Shown: positions 32,217 through 38,995 of the stretch, piece by piece
How the letters are laid out: every line of letters begins with the position of its first letter
Numbering within the stretch: the stretch's first letter is position 1
From: Enterococcus raffinosus
Lineage (GTDB): Bacteria > Bacillota > Bacilli > Lactobacillales > Enterococcaceae
NCBI RefSeq assembly: GCF_018917525.1
Contig: NZ_JAHLOS010000040.1
Span: 1-38,995, forward strand
DNA length: 38,995 nucleotides
Direction of reading: 5' to 3'
Program-made: the position numbers and the translations under genes
Notes under the pieces: generated by a model
Database searches by the model: none
Seen by the model: only the letters and a program-made list of their open reading frames with translations
Told to the model about the DNA's origin: nothing

Positions 32217-34988
32217 TTAAAATTCATCCTCATTCATTGAGGTATCCGTGTTTTTGTAAATGATATCAAAGATATAGGCCAGCTCGTAATCTGGTATTGT
32301 GACACTATAAACTCGTTCTATGACACTAAAGGCTTGTTTGATCCTTTCCAGCCGTTCTTTTTGACACTGATACAAATCGGCATAACCTTCATAGGTTTCA
32401 ATTGGAACATTGCGGATCAAGCGTTCAATCAAGCAGCTAACATGCACGTACAATGCCAACTTTTTCGCATTTGAGAGTTGGATTCTTCCTGAAAGCTCCA
32501 AATCCCGCATGAATAAGTCAATTTCACTCATAACTTTGTCCGTATCTAAAATGGTGACAGAATCGATTACCTTTTCCAGTGAAAAATTCCGAATCACATT
32601 GGTATTGAAAATGTGGTTTTCTTCTGCGGTCATCACTGGCGCCAACCATTCGGTTAAGACCTGCTGCTCATCTCCTGAAATCAGTTCTTCTAAAGAAAGA
32701 TAAGGAACTTTAGCGATTTTAGGATCATCTGTACCGATAATTCCTAACACGTCATAGATCGAAAAGACCGTTTCATCCAATTTTTTCTCTTCTAAAACGC
32801 GATATTCATAAGGTAAAATTTTCAACTCGCAGGTACTTGGAAGACTCTTCTCCAGTAAATGACAAATTTGATTGGCGGTTCCGATCCCGGTTTGACAGGT
32901 GGTCAATAATGCCTTGGTACGATTTTCCTCAGGATAAATAATTTCCCAATCAAAGGCTGCCTCAGCTGCCGAATTTTCTGCCAACTCATTCAATGTTCGC
33001 TGGTGCATAATACTTTCCCCCACCGCAACAGCTAATGGTGTCGTGACATTATTCATGATTACGATCGGCACATTGATTTGTTTGGGAAAATACTGATAAA
33101 TTTCCTTCAAACTGCCCATATCCACTAAAATAACCAATCCATTGGAAATATCGTTGTTCTCACTATAGTCTAGTATTTCTTCGGCAATCTGCTGAGGGGT
33201 CACATCCAGCGGCATATCGAAGGACTCAAAAATATCTTTGCCTAAAAATCGGTTCGCTACATTAGCAATACTGCTGGCAGTCGCGTACCCATGGGCGACG
33301 ATTACCGCTTTAGTCATTCCCTGCTCTTTCGTCCAGTCGGCTTTTTTCAAATACAGCGTTAAGACGATCCGGTCCATCGCTGAGATCTCGATATCGATTT
33401 TTGGTTTACATAATTCCAAAATTCTCTGAACATAATAGTAGCTTGCAGGATACGCCTCCGATACCTGGACTTCAAGCTGACGAATCAGCTCCCTAATTTC
33501 AGTATCTTCTGAAACACAGCGGCTTGACCCCCTTTGAAATAAATAATAGCCCACCGCATACACACTGTTGCCATTAAATTTAATTTGATAAGCACTTTCC
33601 ATCTGACGGAAGGTTTCACGCACATACTGAGTCAAATACAGCAGCATTTCATGCTTTTGCTGCCGATCCGTTTCAAACAGCAAATAATCAAACAATTGAT
33701 CGACGATTTCCTTGAGCTTCAAATGGCAATCACTTAATACTCCGTGAGATTTCTGATATTCCAAAATCATTTTAGCAAAGGTATCCTCCACTCGCCTTTG
33801 GCTCTGACTATTGGAAAACATCAAATTAACTAGCCTAGAATCACTATGGATCAACACTTCCTCCGGCAACGAGGTTTGCAGATTCTGTGTATTCATCGAA
33901 AGCAGTGCTTCAGGAAGGTGATAAATCGTCAGCCGAATCTGCTGATCATGAATCGCTTCGGAAAAAGCCTTAGCAACCATCACCTTGACTATATTCTGTA
34001 ATTCACCAATGTTTCCTTTAAAGCTGCCGTTAGCTAACAGTTCTAATGTTTGACCGCTAATCACTAGATCTCGTTTGATTTTCGTTTGTTCGCTGATCAG
34101 GAAAGAATAAATCAGCTCTAGGCGTTCATTTCGTGCCCGCTGCTGCAATGAGGGAATCGTTACCTGAATTGGAATTCGGCGAATAAAAGTTGTCAAAAAA
34201 TTGCTCGTCAAATCTTCCGTTGTCGCGAAAAACAATCTAGTCTTAACTGTTATCGGTCGGTTCGTATCCCCCATTCGATAAATCAAGCCTTGATCCAAAT
34301 AAGTAAATAATTTTTCCTGTCCCTCCGCATTCAAACGATGAACCTCATCTAAAAACAAAATGCCGCCATCGGCTGCTTCAAACGCTCCTTTGCGATCAGC
34401 ATCTGCCCCTGTATAGGCGCCTTTGACACTGCCAAAGAGATTGCTCGTCAACAGCTCCGGGTTATTGGCATATTGCGCACAGTTCAGCGTAATGAAAGGT
34501 GCATCCTCCGCAATCAGTTCATTTTGAAGGCAATAATGATAAATCAATTTAACTAAATAGCTTTTCCCCGTACCACTTTCTCCATTGATTAATACAGGCA
34601 AGCCGCCATCCGGATAATTAAGCGCCGCCTTGATTTGTTCGATCACGCGATTCAAGCTTTTATCATGGCCAATCAAAAGTGAAAAGAAATCCTGTTCCTT
34701 TCCAAATAAAGGCTGTTCAGATAGAATCCCTTGAACGCTTTCATAATAATTGCTGCTTAATGCAAAGAATTGCCTTTCGAATGCCCCCTTATGAAAATAA
34801 TAAACTGGACGCGAATTTATTTTTACCAACTCACCATTTTCAGTCAGTTGATTTAAATACTGGCTTACTGTATTTCGTTTCACTTTAAAAATCTCTGCCA
34901 ATTTCGAAGCAGTAAATAGATCACTCAACTCATTCAGATCGAGAAACGCCGTTTGATTCTTCAAATAATTTAACAATTCTTCTTTCAA
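32217..34988 (-). CDS. gfrR: LevR-type sigma54-dependent activator with PRDs and PTS domains
   Basis: This 923-residue activator shows, in order: a helix-turn-helix (about 24-55), a sigma54 AAA+ domain with Walker A GESGTGKS (136-143), the sigma54 loop GAYTGA (190-195; GAFTGA is more usual) and Walker B GGILFLDE (208-215). These are followed by PRD1 (about 415-535), an EIIA-Man-like domain with His566, an EIIB-like domain with Cys698 in TTCQTGIGTA, and PRD2 with His849. Phosphorylation by HPr and the PTS EII should set its activity. Translation starts at a TTG (34988) behind GGAGGGAGGG. The name gfrR is by analogy to the downstream operon. Confidence 0.92.
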   Translation of the reverse strand: MKEELLNYLKNQTAFLDLNELSDLFTASKLAEIFKVKRNTVSQYLNQLTENGELVKINSRPVYYFHKGAFERQFFALSSNYYESVQGILSEQPLFGKEQDFFSLLIGHDKSLNRVIEQIKAALNYPDGGLPVLINGESGTGKSYLVKLIYHYCLQNELIAEDAPFITLNCAQYANNPELLTSNLFGSVKGAYTGADADRKGAFEAADGGILFLDEVHRLNAEGQEKLFTYLDQGLIYRMGDTNRPITVKTRLFFATTEDLTSNFLTTFIRRIPIQVTIPSLQQRARNERLELIYSFLISEQTKIKRDLVISGQTLELLANGSFKGNIGELQNIVKVMVAKAFSEAIHDQQIRLTIYHLPEALLSMNTQNLQTSLPEEVLIHSDSRLVNLMFSNSQSQRRVEDTFAKMILEYQKSHGVLSDCHLKLKEIVDQLFDYLLFETDRQQKHEMLLYLTQYVRETFRQMESAYQIKFNGNSVYAVGYYLFQRGSSRCVSEDTEIRELIRQLEVQVSEAYPASYYYVQRILELCKPKIDIEISAMDRIVLTLYLKKADWTKEQGMTKAVIVAHGYATASSIANVANRFLGKDIFESFDMPLDVTPQQIAEEILDYSENNDISNGLVILVDMGSLKEIYQYFPKQINVPIVIMNNVTTPLAVAVGESIMHQRTLNELAENSAAEAAFDWEIIYPEENRTKALLTTCQTGIGTANQICHLLEKSLPSTCELKILPYEYRVLEEKKLDETVFSIYDVLGIIGTDDPKIAKVPYLSLEELISGDEQQVLTEWLAPVMTAEENHIFNTNVIRNFSLEKVIDSVTILDTDKVMSEIDLFMRDLELSGRIQLSNAKKLALYVHVSCLIERLIRNVPIETYEGYADLYQCQKERLERIKQAFSVIERVYSVTIPDYELAYIFDIIYKNTDTSMNEDEF

Positions 34989-35233
34989 TCCACTTCCCTC
35001 CCTCCTTTTATAATAGAAAAAGCGCCACCAAAGTCAATCCTTGTTTTTGCCGCTACCATAACTATTTTCAAAAAAAGTTATTCATTCTCACTATTGCAAG
35101 GCCCATACCAAAGACTGTCTATGCCAAAAAACAACGCTGCTTTAAGAAAAAGGAGCGCTACTTCCAACACTCTAACAAAATCTGTGAACTGTTGAAGAGA
35201 GTGTTGAGTATTCTTTTAATGGTAATTTATTCA
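34989..35233. other. Intergenic region upstream of the activator gene
   Basis: No gene is visible. It holds the activator promoter at its left end and, at about 35168-35204, an inverted repeat (CAACACTCT/AGAGTGTTG) with a loop near 20 bases and no strong T-run, whose role is unclear. Confidence 0.5.
35010..35037 (-). promoter_or_regulatory. SigmaA promoter of the LevR-type activator gene
   Basis: Minus-strand TTGACT (35032-35037) and TATTAT (35010-35015) lie 16 bases apart. The -10 is about 21 bases before the TTG start, giving a very short leader that still includes GGAGGGAGGG. Confidence 0.7.
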
Positions 35234-35280
35234 GAAAAAAAGAGCAAATCACGCAAGACAAGTTCTCTTGAATGATTTGA
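35234..35280 (-). terminator. Terminator of the GntR-ABC operon
   Basis: CAAATCA/TGATTTG outside and CAAGA/TCTTG inside form a long hairpin about 20 bases after the permease stop, followed by CTCTTTTTTT on the minus strand. Confidence 0.8.
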
Positions 35281-35299
35281 TCTTTCACTAATTTCTAGT

Positions 35300-35956
35300 C
35301 TAAAGTTCTTTTTGTTCAAGGAATCTAAAGGAGAAAACAACGGATATACCACACGCTATAACTGCTGTTAGCGTTCCTCCAGTAAACAATAGCCATAATG
35401 GAGTAGCCGAAATCCGCAACAAAAGCGCCATAATATCAATTCCCAATCGCTCAAACAATCCTTTTCCTAAGAAAACGAAAAAGAAAATAATGGCCATCAC
35501 CACCATAATGATCAGACGACTTTTGCCTTCATCAAACTTAAAATAAAAAGGTAGGATCAGACTAATGTACAAAGAGCCGACAATAAAAACACCGACTAAA
35601 ACGATCCCAAAGCTTTTCATATCAAGCATTCTGCCCTGCGCCATATTCATTATCAAAACAATGACAACAGAAAGCAGTATGGCAGCCAGCGAACTGATAT
35701 ATGATAATAAATATTTCTGAAATACATATTTCTTCCGAGAAATGGGCAGAGTGAACAAAAAGGAGAACCCATGATTCATCTCATCTAAAGTAATCGTCGT
35801 AAAAATAATCGACAATACAAAAAATAACGTAAAAAGTGGTACGATCACTAATGTTTGAAGATTATAAGCATTCATTACCGTTAAAAAAATCGTAGCAAAG
35901 AAAAATAGTTTTTGTTTTTCTAGCAGATGGAGATCCTTCACAAATAACCCTTTCAT
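35300..35956 (-). CDS. ABC-2 type permease
   Basis: This 218-residue membrane protein has six hydrophobic segments of the ABC-2 permease type (MKGLFVKDLHLLEKQK start, TLPISRKKYVFQKYLLSY cytoplasmic loop). It follows its ATPase gene with one base between stop and start codons. Such GntR-ATPase-permease sets in Firmicutes respond to cell-wall-active compounds or unknown peptides. With the ATPase gene frameshifted, the permease may lack a working partner. Confidence 0.85.
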   Translation of the reverse strand: MKGLFVKDLHLLEKQKLFFFATIFLTVMNAYNLQTLVIVPLFTLFFVLSIIFTTITLDEMNHGFSFLFTLPISRKKYVFQKYLLSYISSLAAILLSVVIVLIMNMAQGRMLDMKSFGIVLVGVFIVGSLYISLILPFYFKFDEGKSRLIIMVVMAIIFFFVFLGKGLFERLGIDIMALLLRISATPLWLLFTGGTLTAVIACGISVVFSFRFLEQKEL

Positions 35957-35957
35957 C

Positions 35958-36802
35958 TTAATTTCCTCCCATCATCATAAAAACAATCTCATCAATATTC
36001 GCTTTTTCAACCGCTACCTCGGGATAATTTTCACGATAAAACTGGCGCTGCTTCGTCAGACATTGATAGCCAAAACTAGCGGGCAATGTCTTGGTGATGT
36101 GTTCCTTATCCAAGTTGGAATACTGATCCTCTGTTACTTTAATAATTCCATACTCATCCATTAATACGTCAGTATCCTCATTTAAAATGATTTTTCCTTG
36201 ATCAATAAAATACAAGGAATCACAAAGCTGTTCCAAATCGGTAGAAATATGAGAGCTGATCAAAATACTGCGAGATTCATCTTTCTCAAGATATTCCTGC
36301 AAAAGTCTTAGGATTTCACCCCGTGCAACCACATCTAACCCAGCAGTTGGCTCATCTAAAATCAAAAGCTCCGCATTATGACTGATGGCAATCAGCACAC
36401 TTAAGCGCGCATTCATCCCTGTGGAAAATTCTTTTAAAGGTTTGTTTAATGGAAGCTGAAATTCTTCGCATTTTGAGATAAAATAGCTTTTATCAAACTG
36501 CGGGTAAAAACTTCGTAAGACGGAGGCAATCTCTTTGATTGTAAACTGTTCATAAAACCCAACTTCCCCATCGAAGCCCCGATTCGTTGGCGATCTTTAT
36601 CTGTGACCGCATTGATTGATTTCCCAAAAAGTTCAACATCCCCATTATCACGATTTATCAATCCTAGCGCAATTTTGAAAGCCGTACTCTTTCCTGCACC
36701 ATTACGACCAACAAGCCCAACGATCTCCCCTCTGCCAAGTGTCAACGAACAATCCAACTCAAACCTCTGGTATCGCTTTTTCACATTTTTTAGCTTAAGC
36801 AT
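35958..36802 (-). pseudogene. ABC transporter ATPase, split by a one-base frameshift
   Basis: The first frame (36802 to 36446) gives an ATPase N-terminus with Walker A GLVGRNGAGKST, then after RQRIG turns to non-homologous sequence and stops. The ATPase continues in another frame: GFDGEVGFYEQFTIKE, then the signature FSTGMNARLS, Walker B LLILDEPTAGLD and the H-loop SSHIS, ending at 35958. Adding one G to the GGGG at 36577-36580 restores a 281-residue protein of normal length. The start overlaps the GntR stop (TAATG). Either a real inactivating mutation, a phase-variable G-run or a sequencing error. Confidence 0.85.
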
Positions 36803-37176
36803 TATAACCCCTCCAGTATTAATTCCAAAAGCTCCATCAAATCCTTATCACTCATCCCAACTAAACGTGCTTTCGTGACAACGCCTTCAAGTTCAGCTTG
36901 AATCGCTTTGAGCTGCTCCTCCCTTTTCAAGGATGGATTTACTCCACAAACGAAACTGCCTTTTCCGTGAACAGTAGCAATCATCCCATCTTGATCCAGT
37001 GCATCGTAAGCCTTCTTAACTGTTAACGCGCTGATTTTCAATTCTTTGGCCAACGTTCTCACAGAAGGCAGGGCATCATTTTCCTGTAACTCTCCTTGAA
37101 TGATCGCATGTTTAATTTGTTCAACCAGCTGCTCATAGATTGGCGTCATCGACGAGTGCTGAATAATTATTTTCAT
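36802..37176 (-). CDS. GntR-family regulator, YtrA subfamily
   Basis: This 124-residue protein has a GntR winged HTH (residues 10-76: IYEQLVEQIKHAIIQGEL, LPSVRTLAKELKISALTVKKAYDALDQDG) and only a short helical tail. These are the features of the YtrA subgroup that heads ABC transporter operons. It overlaps the ATPase start by one base. Self-repression of the operon is inferred from the family. Confidence 0.9.
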   Translation of the reverse strand: MKIIIQHSSMTPIYEQLVEQIKHAIIQGELQENDALPSVRTLAKELKISALTVKKAYDALDQDGMIATVHGKGSFVCGVNPSLKREEQLKAIQAELEGVVTKARLVGMSDKDLMELLELILEGL

Positions 37177-37199
37177 GATCCCACCACCTTTTCATAAAC

Positions 37200-37228
37200 A
37201 GTGTATAACAGTATATATCAGCTGTCAA
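37200..37228 (-). promoter_or_regulatory. Promoter of the GntR-ABC operon
   Basis: Minus-strand TTGACA (37223-37228) and TACACT (37200-37205) lie 17 bases apart. The spacer and -10 carry AT-rich half-repeats (ATATACTGTTAT, then ACACTGTTTAT) that could be the GntR operator. Confidence 0.65.
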
Positions 37229-37262
37229 CGATAGATTGTTTATAGTAAAGGCTCAAAAAATC

Positions 37263-37321
37263 TGTCACAATGATAAATAAAGGACTAAAACCTGTCACAC
37301 CGATTGTTTTTATTTGTCTAA
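37263..37321 (+). promoter_or_regulatory. Candidate ECF-type promoter with duplicated TGTCACA
   Basis: TGTCACA occurs at 37263-37269 and 37293-37299, exactly 30 bases apart. The second copy is followed after 16 bases by GTCTAA, which resembles ECF promoters (ECF41: TGTCACA-N16-CGTC). It would place the transcript start close to the ribosome site AAAGGAGG (37327-37334), so the leader would be very short. It may be the sigma factor's own target. Confidence 0.45.
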
Positions 37322-37342
37322 TGAATAAAGGAGGCAAAAATA

Positions 37343-38197
37343 ATGAACATCGAACGAGAAACTGCTCTGATCCAGTCGGCTTTGAGAGGAGATAGCGATT
37401 CGTTAGCAGAACTTTTAAGCGAAGTAAAAGATAGTGTCTTCAATCTGTCTTTACGAATGCTAGGAAATGTTTTTGATGCAGAGGATGCCACACAAGAGAT
37501 ATTGTTAAAAATCGTTACGAACCTCGGTTCCTTCAAGCAGCAAAGTCGTTTCAGTACGTGGGTATACCGTATTGCAGTCAATCATTTGATTACAGACCAG
37601 AAGAAACGATCTTTTCAGGAGCAGCTAACCTTTGATTTAATGCAACAGGATTTGGATCAGCCGATAGCGACCAAAGATTCCACTTTTCATGTTTTAGAGG
37701 AGAATGAATTGGCTGAGGAACTAAAGCTTTCCTGCACCAACATTATGCTCCAGTGTCTAAGTCCGGAGGATCGTTGTATTTTCATTCTTGGAACAATGTT
37801 CAAAATGAATAGTCAGCTGGCTAGTATACTTCTGCAAATCAGCCCAGAAACATATCGCAAGAAACTCTCGCGAACCCGAAAAAGAATGGGGAATTTTTTA
37901 GAGATTTATTGTGGACACGCTGGAGGTAAATGTGATTGTAAAAGACGTGTCCCCTTTGCCATCAAGCAACAGCGACTGAATCCGACGGAGCTAGCTTATT
38001 CCTCATTAAAGAAACTAGATTTAGCCGAAATCCACCGGCAAAAGGAGAATATGGAGTTTATGGATAATCAAACACTTCTATTTGATGCCTTATCTCATTA
38101 CCAATCATCGTTTGATCCATCAAAATTTTTAAGCGAGCTGCTAGCATCCAAGCAGCTTTCAGAATTAATCAAGGAGGATGCCATCTATGGCCTATAA
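37343..38197 (+). CDS. ECF-type sigma factor with Cys-bearing C-terminal extension
   Basis: This 284-residue sigma-70 family protein has region 2 at about 10-90 (DAEDATQEILLKIVTNLGSF, STWVYRIAVNHLITDQKKR) and region 4 at about 120-185 (LSPEDRCIFILGTMFKMNSQLASILLQISPETYRKKLSRTRKR). A 100-residue extension follows, opening with Cys190, Cys197 and Cys199 in YCGHAGGKCDCKRRV, a possible metal or redox site. Ordinary ECF factors end near residue 180. No anti-sigma gene is adjacent; the extension may regulate it. AAAGGAGG precedes the ATG. It overlaps the DUF2461 gene by 11 bases. Confidence 0.85.
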   Translation: MNIERETALIQSALRGDSDSLAELLSEVKDSVFNLSLRMLGNVFDAEDATQEILLKIVTNLGSFKQQSRFSTWVYRIAVNHLITDQKKRSFQEQLTFDLMQQDLDQPIATKDSTFHVLEENELAEELKLSCTNIMLQCLSPEDRCIFILGTMFKMNSQLASILLQISPETYRKKLSRTRKRMGNFLEIYCGHAGGKCDCKRRVPFAIKQQRLNPTELAYSSLKKLDLAEIHRQKENMEFMDNQTLLFDALSHYQSSFDPSKFLSELLASKQLSELIKEDAIYGL

Positions 38198-38879
38198 AAA
38201 AATTTTCAACTATTTATCCGCATTAGAGAAAAATAACCAGCAAGAATGGTTTCAGCAAACCAAAGATCAGCGTATAACAGCTTTGACAGAGTTCTACCAA
38301 CTAGTAGATGAGCTTTCTATTGCTCTTCATGAAAAAGACTCTGAGATTCAGGTCAATCCAGCAAAAAAACTAAGTTTCAAGCTCAATCGAGATACGCGCT
38401 TCAGCCATGATAAAACACCCTACAATCCAGTGTTTCGTGCTCATATTGGTCCAAAGGGAAAATTGCCGATTCCTGTAGGCTACTACATTTTTCTAAAACC
38501 CAACAATCAATCCTTCTTAGGCGGCGGTCTTTTTGCCGATATGTTTTCCGAAGCAACTGAAATGATAAGACAAGCAATCATCGAACACGAAGCAGAATTT
38601 CTAACGATCATTCAGAACCCTGCGTTTACTGAACACTTTACCGTACTAGGCAAGCAATTAAAACGAATGCCTCACGGTTATGAAAATTACGCCGACTCAC
38701 CTATCGCCGATTATCTAAAATATAAGAGCATGTATTTGGAATATCCTTTGACCGATCAAGAAATACTTGATTCTGACAAGTTTGTTTCCGAAACTGTAGA
38801 GAAATTCTTACTGATGAAGGAGTTCAACCAATTTTTAAATAAAGCGTTAATAGATTTTACCTTCCCTAAGCGAAAATAA
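38187..38879 (+). CDS. DUF2461-family protein
   Basis: This 230-residue protein of the DUF2461 (TIGR02453) family has no known reaction. Family landmarks include NNQQEWFQQTKDQ near the start, LSFKLNRDTRFSHDKTPYNPVFRAHI (about 70-95) and GYYIFLKPNNQSFLGGGLF. I chose the ATG at 38187, nine bases after AAGGAGG; an ATG at 38178 is too close. The ribosome site lies inside the sigma factor gene, so the two are co-transcribed and probably translationally coupled. Confidence 0.85.
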   Translation: MAYKKIFNYLSALEKNNQQEWFQQTKDQRITALTEFYQLVDELSIALHEKDSEIQVNPAKKLSFKLNRDTRFSHDKTPYNPVFRAHIGPKGKLPIPVGYYIFLKPNNQSFLGGGLFADMFSEATEMIRQAIIEHEAEFLTIIQNPAFTEHFTVLGKQLKRMPHGYENYADSPIADYLKYKSMYLEYPLTDQEILDSDKFVSETVEKFLLMKEFNQFLNKALIDFTFPKRK

Positions 38880-38883
38880 GAAA

Positions 38884-38917
38884 ACCTCAGGAGAAAACCG
38901 CTCCTGAGGACTTTTTG
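38884..38917. terminator. Bidirectional terminator
   Basis: CCTCAGGAG/CTCCTGAGG with a 7-base loop lies just after the DUF2461 stop, followed by CTTTTTG on the plus strand and GTTTTC on the minus strand. It serves both the sigma-DUF2461 operon and the converging gene at the right edge. Confidence 0.88.
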
Positions 38918-38932
38918 TTTAGATGAATCATT

Positions 38933-38995
38933 TTATTGTCGATCACTGATTCTAAATTCGTATCCAAGTACGTTCTTATAATATTCTGGATACAT
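38933..38995 (-). CDS. C-terminal end of a minus-strand gene cut by the window edge
   Basis: An open frame enters from the right edge and ends with TAA at 38933, 16 bases before a bidirectional terminator. Its last 20 residues are MYPEYYKNVLGYEFRISDRQ; the first Met need not be a start. Placement before a terminator supports a real gene end, but nothing about function can be read. Confidence 0.4.
   Translation of the reverse strand: MYPEYYKNVLGYEFRISDRQ

Noticed and set aside
35165-35206. Inverted repeat CAACACTCT/AGAGTGTTG as a terminator
   Set aside because: Loop is long, no T-run follows on either strand close enough, and no gene ends there; left as unexplained.

Overview
The window looks like a chromosomal stretch of a low-GC lactic acid bacterium, most likely Enterococcus. 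The reasons are a malolactic enzyme/permease pair, a mannose-type PTS operon with two SIS-domain deglycases driven by a LevR-type sigma54 activator (the glucoselysine/fructoselysine layout known from E. faecium and Salmonella), a T-box leader, a sortase-anchored surface protein and strong AGGAGG-type ribosome sites. The genus is inferred from gene content only.

Region 1 (1-6.9 kb) is a sulfur amino acid locus. A UROD/MetE-fold methyltransferase-like protein lies behind an undescribed-looking attenuator: a 27-codon Met/Cys-rich leader peptide, an antiterminator pairing and a strong terminator. Next come a LysR regulator, metI and a MalY/PatB C-S lyase behind a T-box, then metF, divergent from a second LysR gene across a perfect palindrome resembling a streptococcal MET-box. 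Together these could make homocysteine, supply methyl-folate and methylate homocysteine to methionine.

Region 2 (6.9-11 kb) holds a PAP2 phosphatase and the malolactic pair mleA-mleP with a clear sigmaA promoter. Region 3 (11-16 kb) has two small membrane proteins, an unrecognised 565-aa alpha/alpha-toroid-like protein, and a cell-wall-anchored surface protein with a stalk of about 110 residues of Asp-Ala repeats.

Region 4 (16-20.3 kb) is drug/polyamine related: a MATE exporter behind an attenuator with a four-codon upstream ORF, a BltD-like acetyltransferase, and a PadR-DHA2 exporter operon with operator repeats in its promoter. Region 5 (20.5-27.5 kb) is mixed: a UPF0309 SIS protein, a membrane-anchored alpha/beta hydrolase, a terpenoid-cyclase-like toroid protein, a PnuC-family transporter, a deoxynucleoside kinase, and an AT-rich divergent WYL-regulator/MFS pair sharing a palindromic operator.

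Region 6 (27.5-35 kb) is the gfr-type operon: EIIA, EIIB, EIIC, EIID and two deglycases transcribed from a consensus sigma54 promoter. That promoter lies inside the 3' arm of the terminator of the upstream activator gene. Region 7 (35-39 kb) has a GntR/ABC operon whose ATPase is broken by a one-base frameshift, then an ECF sigma factor with a Cys-bearing C-terminal extension, overlapping a DUF2461 gene. The right edge holds the tail of a minus-strand gene.
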